DNA from: JBPCRW01 sp050996405
GTDB lineage: Bacteria; Acidobacteriota; Blastocatellia; Pyrinomonadales; Pyrinomonadaceae
NCBI GenBank assembly: GCA_050996405.1
Contig: JBPCRW010000026.1
Location: forward strand, 1-21,927
Reading direction: 5' to 3'
Length of the DNA stretch: 21,927 nt
Numbering within the stretch: the first letter of the stretch is position 1; each line of letters begins with the position of its first letter. The notes beneath the pieces are model-generated. The model was not told the DNA's origin, did not search any database, and saw only the letters and a program-made list of their open reading frames with translations. A program made the position numbers and the translations under genes. Below are positions 6,655-15,124 of the stretch, piece after piece.

Positions 6655-7116
6655 TTAGACGGTATGGACAAGGAATTCAGGCGTGACGATGACGGGAACG
6701 AAAAATCCGGCGGCGGTATTGAAAAGTCTGATTCGCGCCTGACGGCGGACATTCGCCAGATGCCCGAAATTCCAGGTCACCAGATAATCGATTTTATGCA
6801 CCGAACAGATGGCGACGTGCAGCGCGTCCGCCAGGTATTTCCGGTGGAAAATGGCGCGCGAAATATAGCCTTCGGCTAAAATTGCGGCTTCTTCGATTAG
6901 CTCTAACTGTTCGAGCGGTTCGATAAGTTTTAAATATCCCGTGCGATGCGGCTCGGAAACTCTCTCCAATTCGCGTTCGACCAGCGGCGAAATAAACGCT
7001 TGATATTCGCCGAGTTCGTGTTCCCACCAGCGAATCGTCAAATCGCGTCGGAAAGAATCGCCATTGTCTAGATACGAGCCGACCACCGAGGTTTCTAAAT
7101 ATAAACTTTGTTTCAT
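6655..7116 (-). CDS. PIN-domain ribonuclease, VapC-like toxin
   Basis: The 153-aa protein has the PIN fold pattern: a first strand YLETSVVGSYLD with acidic Glu8 where most PIN domains have Asp, a mid-protein Glu49 in SPLVEREL, and Asp97 in ADALHVAICSVH. YLVTWNFGHLAN follows, with the Asn116 position that replaces the usual fourth acidic site in this subfamily. A C-terminal VTPEFL motif is also typical of the subgroup. PIN toxins are Mg2+-dependent endoribonucleases, often cutting tRNA or rRNA, held inactive by a cognate antitoxin. Here a 66-aa candidate partner lies immediately downstream, a toxin-first order. The ATG has no clear ribosome binding site and sits just past a 70-bp heptad array. 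Family assignment is good; activity is inferred. Confidence 0.83.
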   Translation of the reverse strand: MKQSLYLETSVVGSYLDNGDSFRRDLTIRWWEHELGEYQAFISPLVERELERVSEPHRTGYLKLIEPLEQLELIEEAAILAEGYISRAIFHRKYLADALHVAICSVHKIDYLVTWNFGHLANVRRQARIRLFNTAAGFFVPVIVTPEFLVHTV

Positions 7117-7121
7117 TTCAC

Positions 7122-7191
7122 AAGTTCAAGGTTCAAGGTTTAAAGTTCAAGGTTGCTTTGAAGTTCTTAAACTTTAAACTTTAAACCTTGA
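7122..7191. repeat. Heptad tract E, converging inverted arrays of 10 x 7 bp
   Basis: Ten in-phase heptads occupy nearly the whole gap between the protease gene stop (7194) and the PIN start (7116). Left units are of the AAGTTCA/AGGTTCA/AGGTTTA type. Right units are of the ACTTTAA/ACCTTGA type, which are inverted copies. The array could form an imperfect stem of about 30 bp in the RNA. Confidence 0.88.
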
Positions 7192-7193
7192 AC

Positions 7194-8762
7194 TCATTTC
7201 ACAACCGGCACAAAAGTCACTTTAGAATTTTGAAAATCGAAAGTGACGCGGTAGTTCATTAGAAAATTTCCGCCCAGAATTCCGGCTTGTTCAAAACCGG
7301 AAGCCTCGTTAATCACGTCTAAATCTAACGAGACGGCTTTGATTTTCTCGCGCGTGTGCTTGCCGAAAGAAATGCTCGGCAGCAGAAACGAACTGACGTT
7401 TTCCGTCACGCCAGCCGCGCCGAAAACGCGCATTTTTTCTTTCGTCAAAAAATGGCTCATTTCGTTTGTGCTGGCTAAATCGTTAGAAATTACAGAGACG
7501 CTCGCGCCCGTGTCAACAATAAAATTCAGCGGAAGTTCGATGCCTTCGATTTGCACCTCGCCGCTTAAAAATCCGCTCGATGTCAGGCGCAGCGGCAACG
7601 ACAACGATTCCTTTTCAAAATCCTGCATCGCGGCGTGGTCTTTTTTCCTTAAAGTGAACGTCAGATTTCCGTAATCGACAGTCGTCAGAAATTTTGAAAT
7701 CAGCGACAAACCAATATAGCCGTCAACGTCTTCATTGTCCGAGTTAAATTCCCTGATATAAACCGGCACGTTTTTAATTTTCGCCGCGCCAATGTCGATT
7801 GATTTCAAAAAGCCATAGACAATTTCAAATTTACCGTTGCCGCCGATGGCTCTTGCCGAGCCGCCGCGCGCGACTGGTTTTAAATGCAGTTCTTCAGCCG
7901 TCTTATTTGAAATTACCGAAATTCCAGAGCCTGTATCCAGCACGAATCGAAACTTTTTATTGCCAATGCCGACTTCGATTATCGGGCGCATATTATATAA
8001 ATCGACCGGAACGGTCACTTGATTTGCGTCGTCGGAAACGGCGTAAAGTTTTTGTTTATCGCCGAGATAATGGAGAAAATTTATTAGCCCTTTGATTCGG
8101 GCGCGGCGGTCGGTATCGCTTACCAAAGAGATTTGCAAAAACTTTTGATAGGCTTCGGCGGCTTCCGAATATTTTTCCGCGCGGGCTAAAACCTGCGCCG
8201 AAGAAAAAACAAAATCAGGTTCGGTTGAATCGAGATAACAGGCTCTTTCCAGCTTCGGCAAACTTTCAAAAATGCGATTCTCGTAAAAATCCAGCATGCC
8301 CGCGCCAAACCACGCCAGCGATTCGTTATTGTCTAAAAAATACGCGCTCTGAAAAATCTTTTTCGCGTCGGCGAAATTTCCCATATTGAGCAGTGCCATC
8401 CCAACCAGTGCTAACGCCCGCGCGTTTTTCGGTTCGGCTTGCGCGACGGCGACCGAAACGTCGTAGGCTTCGAGAAACTTACGACTTTTCAACAGCGCGT
8501 AACTCAAATTTAATTTAGCTTTCGATCCGGTCGGGTCGAGTTCAATCGCGCGGCGTAAGAGAGTTTCCGCTTCCGTCAAGTTTCCTTTGCGCGTGAGTTT
8601 TTCCGCCTGTTTAATTAACCGGCGCGAATCCTCCGCATTCTGCGCGTTCGCGTTTGCAGCCGTCAGACAAAGAAATATCAGGCTCAGAAATATCTGGAAA
8701 AAACGAACTACCCGTTTTTTTCGGAAGTGAAAATGAAAATTTAAAAATACTTTCGCTTCCAT
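7194..8762 (-). CDS. Exported TPR protein with two retropepsin-like aspartic protease domains
   Basis: The 522-aa protein starts with a basic N-region and a hydrophobic signal segment at about 18-41 (ending ANANAQ). TPR-like helices follow over about 43-215 (LTRKGNLTEAETLLRRAIEL, then further repeats with GNFADA and EKYSEAAEAY). Two retropepsin-like domains come next. The first has Asp276 in FVLDTGSGISVIS and ends near GYIGLSLISKFLTTVDY. The second has Asp417 in FIVDTGASVSVIS and ends near GILGGNFLMNYRVTFDF. Retropepsins need two DTG aspartates, so the tandem copies could form one active site within a chain. The ATG at 8762 has AAAGGAG 10 nt upstream; a TTG at 8786 is the alternative. It follows the Ogg2 gene closely. 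The periplasmic substrate is unknown. Confidence 0.85.
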   Translation of the reverse strand: MEAKVFLNFHFHFRKKRVVRFFQIFLSLIFLCLTAANANAQNAEDSRRLIKQAEKLTRKGNLTEAETLLRRAIELDPTGSKAKLNLSYALLKSRKFLEAYDVSVAVAQAEPKNARALALVGMALLNMGNFADAKKIFQSAYFLDNNESLAWFGAGMLDFYENRIFESLPKLERACYLDSTEPDFVFSSAQVLARAEKYSEAAEAYQKFLQISLVSDTDRRARIKGLINFLHYLGDKQKLYAVSDDANQVTVPVDLYNMRPIIEVGIGNKKFRFVLDTGSGISVISNKTAEELHLKPVARGGSARAIGGNGKFEIVYGFLKSIDIGAAKIKNVPVYIREFNSDNEDVDGYIGLSLISKFLTTVDYGNLTFTLRKKDHAAMQDFEKESLSLPLRLTSSGFLSGEVQIEGIELPLNFIVDTGASVSVISNDLASTNEMSHFLTKEKMRVFGAAGVTENVSSFLLPSISFGKHTREKIKAVSLDLDVINEASGFEQAGILGGNFLMNYRVTFDFQNSKVTFVPVVK

Positions 8763-8789
8763 CGCCCGCAGACTCCTTTTCCGCAATTT

Positions 8790-9452
8790 TCACTTGAGGA
8801 TTTCGCCGGTTTTCATTGACCACAAAACTAAATCGAGTTCGTCAAAATCGATTTCGGCGAGGGATGCTAATTCTTTTAGCTTATTTTCAATCGTTAGATA
8901 CTTGGCGCGCGTATTTGGTGGCTTCGGGTCGTCGATAATTTTTAATTCCGCGAGCGAGCGCAAAATATGTTTGTCGAGAATCGCGTAGCCCTTCAAACCG
9001 ATGTTTCGCAAAAAATGACTGGCTTCTTTGTAACCCAAGCCTTTGATGCGTTTTTCTTTGACGAGCCAGTCGCGCCGCTCCAAATCGTCAGTAAAATCTT
9101 CCAGTTTTTGGCGAAGTTTCAAATCGCAATGTTCCTGCAAAAATTCGCGCGAAGCGACGATGTAGCCGGAACGCGCTCGCGGATAGCGATGCACGCCGAC
9201 GAGCGCGTTCATCAATTCTTCGCGGTTTCCGTTTATCAATAACGGTCTGACGGCGGCAATCGAACGAAGTCCCATTTTCGCCGAACAGCCGCCGGTAAAA
9301 AAACAAAAAACCATTTCTTCCCACAAGCGTTCGTCGCCTTCGGTTTGCCAGACGTTTTCAAATTCCGCGATTCGGGCGCGAATTTCTTCGCCTCTGGCGG
9401 CGTGCGTAAATTTTATTTGTTCGATGGTGACGGGCGGTTTTTCTTTTTTCAC
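8790..9452 (-). CDS. 8-oxoguanine DNA glycosylase/AP lyase, Ogg2 type
   Basis: The 220-aa protein is of typical length for the Ogg2 branch of HhH-GPD glycosylases, which excise 8-oxoguanine and nick the abasic site by beta-elimination. The helix-hairpin-helix and active site are evident: RIKGLGYKEASHFLRNIG carries the catalytic lysine (Lys142), and YAILDKHILRSL carries the catalytic aspartate (Asp160). The C-terminal segment DELDLVLWSMKTGEILK is also typical, with the terminal lysine conserved in this group. The start is GTG at 9452, with no clear Shine-Dalgarno site. It is the first gene of the long leftward run and is followed at once by the exported protease gene. Confidence 0.92.
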   Translation of the reverse strand: MKKEKPPVTIEQIKFTHAARGEEIRARIAEFENVWQTEGDERLWEEMVFCFFTGGCSAKMGLRSIAAVRPLLINGNREELMNALVGVHRYPRARSGYIVASREFLQEHCDLKLRQKLEDFTDDLERRDWLVKEKRIKGLGYKEASHFLRNIGLKGYAILDKHILRSLAELKIIDDPKPPNTRAKYLTIENKLKELASLAEIDFDELDLVLWSMKTGEILK

Positions 9453-9564
9453 AAATAACCAATACTTTCAGTTAGTTTAGGAGCGCGCGATTATCAAGTC
9501 AATAAAATTATCGTAAAAATTCGGCGGCTTTCAAAAAACTCTTTTCTTTTTCCAATTTTTGATG

Positions 9565-9672
9565 TATAAGCAGAAAGGATTGTCCGCATAAGCAATTCTA
9601 AAACGCGGCATCTTTTTGATGAAGCGGTTCATCTAAAATTTGTCTCCGCTTGAAGCGGAAATTTCTTTTGTT
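9565..9672 (+). ncRNA. Candidate structured RNA in the ogg2-dacB intergenic region
   Basis: The 314-bp gap between the divergent genes contains a run of inverted repeats. GATGAA pairs with TTCATC around GCGG (9618-9633). TCCGC pairs with GCGGA around TTGAA (9645-9659), flanked by AAATTT on both sides and followed by a T-rich stretch. This is the layout of an intrinsic terminator with no upstream plus-strand gene. A TATAAG near 9565 could be a -10 box, but no good -35 is seen. A small RNA ending near 9672 is a guess. Confidence 0.25.
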
Positions 9673-9673
9673 C

Positions 9674-9703
9674 TTGAAAAATAATGTCAAAGATATGTAT
9701 AAT
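9674..9703 (+). promoter_or_regulatory. Sigma-70-type promoter of dacB
   Basis: TTGAAA at 9674-9679 and a perfect TATAAT at 9698-9703 are separated by 18 bp. The predicted start near 9710 leaves a leader of about 57 nt before the Shine-Dalgarno-backed ATG at 9767. It lies downstream of upstream in-frame start candidates, which supports the shorter protein. Confidence 0.75.
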
Positions 9704-9766
9704 CCTGACAGCCTTCCCAAAGCCAGCGGAAGCCTACCGTATCGAAAAATACTAATGGAGAAAAAA

Positions 9767-11122
9767 ATGTTCGATTTGCTGAAATATAGAGCATCTTGGC
9801 TTGTCGTTGCGCTGATTTTGATTGGTTCAACATTTAATTTCGTTCACGCTCAAACTTCGCCGAAACCTTTTCTGCCGAAAATTGACGTTGCCGCCGCGCC
9901 TTCGCCGACTCCTTTGATTAAAAAAACCGCCAGCGTCTCGCCGGTGATGCCCGATACGGTTAATCCTGCGGAAATGGCGATTCCGGGTTATTCGGGAGTT
10001 TTGGTCGAAACGCTCGACGGAAAAATCGTTAAAGATAGTTATTCGACATCCGCTTTTAATCCGGCTTCAAACGTAAAAATCGCTACTTCGTATGCAGTTT
10101 TAAAAACCTTCGGTCCCGATTATCGTTTTCCGACCAACGTTTTTACGGACGGCGCGATTGACCAAACGACCGGAACTTTAAACGGAAATTTATATGTTTC
10201 GGGACGCGACCCGATTTTTACTTTTGAACACGCCGTCGCAATTGCCGACGCATTGAATCGCGCGGGAATCCGCACGGTAACGGGCGATTTGATTGTCACG
10301 AGCAGTTTTATTATGGCGCAAAGCAATTCGCCGCTCGCGTCAGCCAATAATTTAACCGCCACGTTAAATTCAGGGCGGCGTTCGGCGGCGGCAACTCGCG
10401 CGTGGCAGGCTTATCTGACTTCGAGCGCGAAACCGCAGAGTTATCCGAGCGTTTCAATCGGCGGAAAAACCTATGTTGATTTAGTTCCGTCCAATGCCAA
10501 ACTTCTTTTTTCTCACGAATCCGCGCCCTTGAAAGAAATCGTCAAAGTGACGATGTGTTATTCAAACAATTTTTTAGCCGAAAAATTAGGCGATATGCTC
10601 GGCGGCGCATATGCCGTTTCGCGTATCGTGCAGTTAAACGCCGGTGTTCCGCCCGAACAATTCATTCTGCAAACTTCAAACGGATTGGGAATTAACCGCG
10701 TTACGCCGCAGGCGATGATGAAACTTTTGCGGACGTTTCGCGCGGAACTCGCAAAATACAAAATGACTTTTGCCGACGTGATGCCGATTGCCGGAGTTGA
10801 CCCGGGAACGCTGCAAAGGCGTTTCAACACATTCGCGGATTCTGGAAGCGTGGTTGGAAAAACCGGAACTTTAGGGCAAACCGACGGCGGCGCGAGCGCG
10901 TTAAGCGGCGAATTTCAAACCCGTCAAGGCAGGTTTCTGTTTGTAATTTTCAATCAGCGCGGAACAGCCACCCGTTTTCGCAATTTCCAAAATTCGTTTG
11001 TTACCTCGCTGCAAAATCAATACGGCGGAGCCGCGCCTTTGGGCTACGCTTCGCAGTCGCTCGGATTGCGCCTGGCAAACACTCGCATCACTTATCCCGA
11101 TACCCGCGCCCGGCGCAATTAA
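9767..11122 (+). CDS. dacB: D-alanyl-D-alanine carboxypeptidase/endopeptidase, PBP4 family (S13)
   Basis: The 451-aa exported protein has a signal peptide (1-28, ending VHA) and the three serine-active motifs of penicillin-binding proteins. SNVK (Ser101-Lys104) holds the nucleophile. SNN (266-268) is in CYSNNFLAEKLG, and KTG (365-367) is in VGKTGTLGQTDGG. PBP4-type enzymes remove the terminal D-Ala or cut D-Ala-mDAP cross-links in periplasmic peptidoglycan. The domain between the first two motifs is present, and total length is normal. The ATG at 9767 has GGAG six bases upstream. The frame stays open to 9650, but that part precedes or overlaps the promoter, so it is not used. The gene is flanked by its own promoter and terminator. 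Confidence 0.92.
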   Translation: MFDLLKYRASWLVVALILIGSTFNFVHAQTSPKPFLPKIDVAAAPSPTPLIKKTASVSPVMPDTVNPAEMAIPGYSGVLVETLDGKIVKDSYSTSAFNPASNVKIATSYAVLKTFGPDYRFPTNVFTDGAIDQTTGTLNGNLYVSGRDPIFTFEHAVAIADALNRAGIRTVTGDLIVTSSFIMAQSNSPLASANNLTATLNSGRRSAAATRAWQAYLTSSAKPQSYPSVSIGGKTYVDLVPSNAKLLFSHESAPLKEIVKVTMCYSNNFLAEKLGDMLGGAYAVSRIVQLNAGVPPEQFILQTSNGLGINRVTPQAMMKLLRTFRAELAKYKMTFADVMPIAGVDPGTLQRRFNTFADSGSVVGKTGTLGQTDGGASALSGEFQTRQGRFLFVIFNQRGTATRFRNFQNSFVTSLQNQYGGAAPLGYASQSLGLRLANTRITYPDTRARRN

Positions 11123-11146
11123 ATTTGGCGTAAATTAAGTTTTTAG

Positions 11147-11177
11147 AGGAAGCGAAAGTGGAATCGCTTCCTTTTTT
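11147..11177 (+). terminator. Intrinsic terminator after dacB
   Basis: AGGAAGCGA (11147-11155) pairs with TCGCTTCCT (11164-11172) around an 8-nt loop, followed by a run of T residues. It lies 24 bases after the stop. Confidence 0.92.
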
Positions 11178-11250
11178 GTGTTCCGCACTTGCAGCAAACC
11201 TGAAGTTATTGCAAACTTTTTCGTTTGAACGAGGAAAGGATTTTTTACAG

Positions 11251-11345
11251 GACTTTCTCAAATAGCGAAATGCGGAAACACGCACGAAGTAAGTGTGAAA
11301 AACTCATCCTTACTGTGTGCGGGCTTCTGCAAAAGTGAGAAAGTC
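11251..11345. repeat. 95-bp palindromic dispersed element, copy 1
   Basis: The outer ends GACTTTCTCA and TGAGAAAGTC are perfect 10-bp inverted repeats. Inside, a 23-bp arm at 11271-11293 is matched by an imperfect inverted arm at 11309-11331. A 22-bp part of the left arm (11276-11297) recurs with one mismatch at 15999-16020. It ends 14 bases before the murJ start, so it would form a large hairpin in the leader. MITE- or REP-like, with no coding content. Confidence 0.8.
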
Positions 11346-11359
11346 TTATTTTAATTTTG

Positions 11360-13051
11360 ATGAGCGAAATCAAACGACAGAGCGACCAGCCCAAAGAAAC
11401 TCCCGAAGTTTTAAATGAAGAATTAAAAACGCAGGCGCAAGTCGAAGGCTTACCCGCATCGGCAAAAAAAACCGGCGAAAGCACGACGCGGCACGCCTTT
11501 CTGGTCGGCGCGGGGATTCTAATCAGCCGCATTATCGGTCTTTTGCGTCAGCGAATTTTCGCGTATTATTTCGGCACATCAGCGGCGGCGGACGTTTTCA
11601 GCGCGGCGTTTAGAATTCCCAATTTTCTGCAAAATGTTTTCGGCGAAGGCGCGCTTTCGGCTTCTCTAATTCCCGTCTATGCAAAATTGCTTGCTCAAGG
11701 AGATGAAAAGGAAGCCAATCGCGTGGCAAATGCAGTTCTGACGCTTCTGGCATTACTCACTTCAATTTTAGTTCTGCTTGGAGTTCTTTTAACGCCGTAT
11801 TTAATTGGGTTTATCGCGCCGGGCTTTGAAGGCGAAAAGCGCGAAATGACCATTCGTCTGGTCGAGATTTTGTTTCCGGGCGCAGGACTGCTCGTGATGT
11901 CGGCGTGGTGTCTCGGAATACTAAACAGCCACCGAAAGTTTTTTCTTTCCTACACCGCGCCCGTTATCTGGAACTGCGCGATTATCGCTGCGATGATTGC
12001 ATTTGGGAATCGGGTTGAACAAAACAAGCTCGCGGAAATTACAGCCTGGGGTTCGGTTATCGGAAGCGGCTTACAATTCATTATTCAACTTCCGACCGTC
12101 TTTTTTTTAATTAAACGAATTAGATTCATTTTTGATTTCGCATCGGAAAATGTGCGCACGGTTGTCCGCAGTTTCTTTCCGGTTTTTATCAGTCGCGGCG
12201 TGGTTCAAATCAGTGCTTATGTTGACGCGATGATTGCGAGTTTTCTGGGCGATGGTCCGACCAGTCTTTTACAATACACACAAAGTCTTTACACCTTACC
12301 CGTCAGCTTATTCGGGATGTCAATTTCGGCGGCTGAACTTCCGGCGATGGCAAGCGCGCTCGGCGACGATGTAGAAATTTCTTCACAATTGCGCGGGCGG
12401 CTCGATGCTGGATTAAAACGAATCGCGGTTTTCATTGTTCCGTCGTCAATGGCTTTTCTGGCTTTCGGCGACGTGCTGGCGGCTTCCGTCTATCAAACGG
12501 GAAAGTTCGGTCACAAAGATGTGCTGTATGTTTGGGGAACACTTGCGGGCGCGTCCGTCGGGTTGATGGCTTCGACGCTCGGACGGCTTTATTCTTCGAC
12601 TTATTACGCGCTGAAAGATACTCGAACGCCGCTCAAATTCGCCGTCATTAGAGTTATTTTGACAACTATTCTAGGATATTTTTGCGCTCTTTATGTGCCG
12701 CCGATGCTCGGTCTTGAGATTCAATGGGGAACAGTCGGCTTGACGCTCACGGCAGGCATCGCGGGCTGGGTTGAGTTTCTACTGCTTCGCCGTTCGCTGA
12801 ATAAAAAAATCGGCAAAACCGGACTTCCCGTCGTTTTTATCGTAAAGCTCTGGATAGCGGCGGCAATTGGCGCAGGTGTCGGCTGGACGATAAAAATTGC
12901 GTTGGGTTCTGCGCCGCACCCGATTTTAATCGCGCTGCTGGTCGCAATTCCTTATGGAGTAATTTATTTTTTAATGGCATCTTTGTTTCAGGTCAAAGAA
13001 GCGCGCGCGGTGATAAACCAAGTTATCCGCCGGATTCCGAAAATGAAATAA
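11360..13051 (+). CDS. murJ: Lipid II flippase MurJ
   Basis: The 563-aa polytopic protein belongs to the MurJ/MviN branch of the MOP exporters and moves lipid II across the inner membrane for peptidoglycan assembly. A charged N-terminal tail of about 45 residues precedes the first membrane segment. The conserved start LISRIIGLLRQRIFAYYFG, then FRIPNFLQNVFGEGALS and IPVYAKLL, is classic MurJ and includes the central-cavity arginines. About 14 hydrophobic segments follow. ATG at 11360 is preferred over the TTG immediately before it; neither has a clear Shine-Dalgarno site. A palindromic element lies in the leader. The stop directly abuts the ligA stop on the other strand. Function pairs naturally with the upstream dacB. 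Confidence 0.96.
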   Translation: MSEIKRQSDQPKETPEVLNEELKTQAQVEGLPASAKKTGESTTRHAFLVGAGILISRIIGLLRQRIFAYYFGTSAAADVFSAAFRIPNFLQNVFGEGALSASLIPVYAKLLAQGDEKEANRVANAVLTLLALLTSILVLLGVLLTPYLIGFIAPGFEGEKREMTIRLVEILFPGAGLLVMSAWCLGILNSHRKFFLSYTAPVIWNCAIIAAMIAFGNRVEQNKLAEITAWGSVIGSGLQFIIQLPTVFFLIKRIRFIFDFASENVRTVVRSFFPVFISRGVVQISAYVDAMIASFLGDGPTSLLQYTQSLYTLPVSLFGMSISAAELPAMASALGDDVEISSQLRGRLDAGLKRIAVFIVPSSMAFLAFGDVLAASVYQTGKFGHKDVLYVWGTLAGASVGLMASTLGRLYSSTYYALKDTRTPLKFAVIRVILTTILGYFCALYVPPMLGLEIQWGTVGLTLTAGIAGWVEFLLLRRSLNKKIGKTGLPVVFIVKLWIAAAIGAGVGWTIKIALGSAPHPILIALLVAIPYGVIYFLMASLFQVKEARAVINQVIRRIPKMK

Positions 13052-15064
13052 TTAGTCGAGCATTTGCTTGAGAGTTTTTTCATCAATTACTTTTACACCC
13101 AAGGATTCGGCTTTTGCAAGTTTTGAACCGGCATCGCTTCCCGCGACGACGTAATCGGTTTTTTTGCTGACCGAAGACGAAACACGCCCGCCGCGTTCTT
13201 CGATAAATTTGGCGGCATCATCGCGCGTCAACTGCTCTAATTTTCCGGTTAAAACAAAAGTTTTACCATTGAAATTTTCGTTAAAATTCGCGCCGTCTTC
13301 GCCGTCAATTTCGGTTTTCACGCCTGCCGCTTTTAACCTTTCGATAACTTCCTGATTTTTCGGATTCTGAAAAAAATTAAAAACCGAAACGGCAACGGTC
13401 AAACCGATTTCGTGAATCGCGTCGAGTTCTTCAACTGAAGCGGCGGCGAGATTTTCGATGTTTCTAAACGAACGCGCCAAAATTTTCGCGTAACGTTCGC
13501 CGACGTGACGAATATCCAAGCCGTAAAGCAATCTTTGCAGCCCGCGCCCTTTCGATAATTCAATTTGATTGATTAAATTGGTTGCCGATTTTTCGGCTTT
13601 GCGTTCGAGATTCGCAATTTGTTCGAGCGTTAAATCGTATAGATCGGCAACCGTTTTAACCATTCCCAAATCAACCAGCGTTTCGACTAGCGCATCGCCC
13701 AAACCTTCGATGTCCATTGCCTTTCGCGCCGCAAAATACAAAATTCGCGCTCTTATTTTCGCCGGACAATCTTCATTTGAACAGCGCGTCACGGCTTCGC
13801 CCGCCGGACGAAGTGCCGGAAAACCGCACACTGGACAATCGCGCGGAAACTCGTAATCGGTTTCTGTTCCGTCGCGTTTCGATTCGATAATTTGCAAAAT
13901 CTGCGGAATAATTTCACCCGATTTTTCAATCAAAACCCAATCGCCGATTTTGATTCCGAGCCGTTTTATTTCATCTTCGTTATGCAAACTGGCGCGTGAA
14001 ACGACAGTTCCGGCGAGCAAAACAGGTTCGAGATAAGCGACGGGCGTTAACGCTCCCGTGCGCCCGACCTGCACGTTGATTGCATTTAGCTGCGTCGTCG
14101 CCTGCATCGCCGGATATTTATACGCAATCGCCCAGCGCGGTGCTTTCGTCGTCGCGCCGAATTCCTGCTGCAAATAAGTTTGATTGACTTTGACAACCAC
14201 GCCGTCAATTTCATAATCGAGCGCGTCACGCATCTCCAGCATCGCCGCGATAAACGCCGCGAGTTCGTCAAAATTTTTGCACAAAGCGCGATTCGGATTG
14301 ACGTGAAAACCTTTCGCTTCGAGCCACTCGAAAATTTCCCAGTGCGTCGGAAACATTTTTTGCGCGCCGCTTAATAAATCGTATGGAAACATATCCAGCC
14401 CGCGCGATTTAACAACCGTCGAATCAAGCTGGCGCAGCGTTCCAGAGGCGCAGTTGCGCGGATTGGCGAAAGTTTTTTCGCCCTGCATTTCCAGTTCGGC
14501 GTTGATTTTTTGAAACCGCGAGCGCGACAAAAAAACTTCGCCGCGCACTTCAACCTTTTCGGGAAAATCGCCGTTTAATTTCAAAGGAGTCGTGCGAATC
14601 ATTTTGATGTTGCTGAAAACATCGTCGCCCGTGCGCCCATCGCCGCGCGTCGCGCCCGCGACTAAAACACCGTTTTCGTAATGCAGCGCAACCGACAAAC
14701 CATCAATTTTCAGTTCCGCGACATAATCAAATTCGCGCCCGTCCGCTAACTTTCGACAGCGTTCGTCAAACGCTTTCAAATCGTCCAAATTATAAGAATT
14801 ATCCAAACTCATCAGCGGCACGCGATGAACAAACGGCTTGAAACCTTCGGCGCGTCCGCCAACTCGCTGCGTCGGCGAATCGGGCGTTATAAATTCGGGA
14901 TTTTCCGTTTCGAGATTTTTGAGTTTTGCCAGCAGCGCGTCAAATTCCGCATCGGCAATTTCCGGCGCGTCCGTTTGATAATAAAGTTCGTTGTGCCGAT
15001 TGATTTCGGCACGCAGATTTTCGATTTCGGCTTTGATGTTTTCGGCTCGGTCAATCAAATTCAT
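13052..15064 (-). CDS. ligA: NAD-dependent DNA ligase LigA
   Basis: The 670-aa protein has the normal length and domain order. An Ia domain binds NMN (YYQTDAPEIADAEFDAL and the following segment). The adenylation domain has the AMP-accepting Lys119 in ELKIDG and GDGRTGDDV. An OB fold follows, then a four-cysteine zinc finger (Cys410, 413, 428, 433), helix-hairpin-helix repeats (about 445-580) and a BRCT domain (about 590-670, GKTFVLTGKL through DYVVAGSDAGSKL). It seals nicks in duplex DNA in replication and repair using NAD+. The ATG at 15064 has no obvious ribosome binding site. The GNAT gene is 60 bases upstream on the same strand and may be cotranscribed. Confidence 0.97.
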   Translation of the reverse strand: MNLIDRAENIKAEIENLRAEINRHNELYYQTDAPEIADAEFDALLAKLKNLETENPEFITPDSPTQRVGGRAEGFKPFVHRVPLMSLDNSYNLDDLKAFDERCRKLADGREFDYVAELKIDGLSVALHYENGVLVAGATRGDGRTGDDVFSNIKMIRTTPLKLNGDFPEKVEVRGEVFLSRSRFQKINAELEMQGEKTFANPRNCASGTLRQLDSTVVKSRGLDMFPYDLLSGAQKMFPTHWEIFEWLEAKGFHVNPNRALCKNFDELAAFIAAMLEMRDALDYEIDGVVVKVNQTYLQQEFGATTKAPRWAIAYKYPAMQATTQLNAINVQVGRTGALTPVAYLEPVLLAGTVVSRASLHNEDEIKRLGIKIGDWVLIEKSGEIIPQILQIIESKRDGTETDYEFPRDCPVCGFPALRPAGEAVTRCSNEDCPAKIRARILYFAARKAMDIEGLGDALVETLVDLGMVKTVADLYDLTLEQIANLERKAEKSATNLINQIELSKGRGLQRLLYGLDIRHVGERYAKILARSFRNIENLAAASVEELDAIHEIGLTVAVSVFNFFQNPKNQEVIERLKAAGVKTEIDGEDGANFNENFNGKTFVLTGKLEQLTRDDAAKFIEERGGRVSSSVSKKTDYVVAGSDAGSKLAKAESLGVKVIDEKTLKQMLD

Positions 15065-15124
15065 AAAACGTTTTTATCACGGAAAACGAGAGGAAATTAA
15101 AATGAGATTACAGAATAAATTTTC

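Noticed and set aside
5550..7191. Possible CRISPR array
   Set aside because: Units are contiguous 7-mers without unique spacers, and no cas genes are nearby.
9650..9766. N-terminal extension of DacB from a TTG at 9650
   Set aside because: It overlaps a hairpin and precedes a good promoter (TTGAAA/TATAAT); the ATG at 9767 has a well-placed GGAG and begins a normal signal peptide.
11251..11345. Riboswitch or attenuator of murJ
   Set aside because: The same arm recurs near an unrelated gene at 15999-16020, so a dispersed element explains it better; no known riboswitch motif was recognised.
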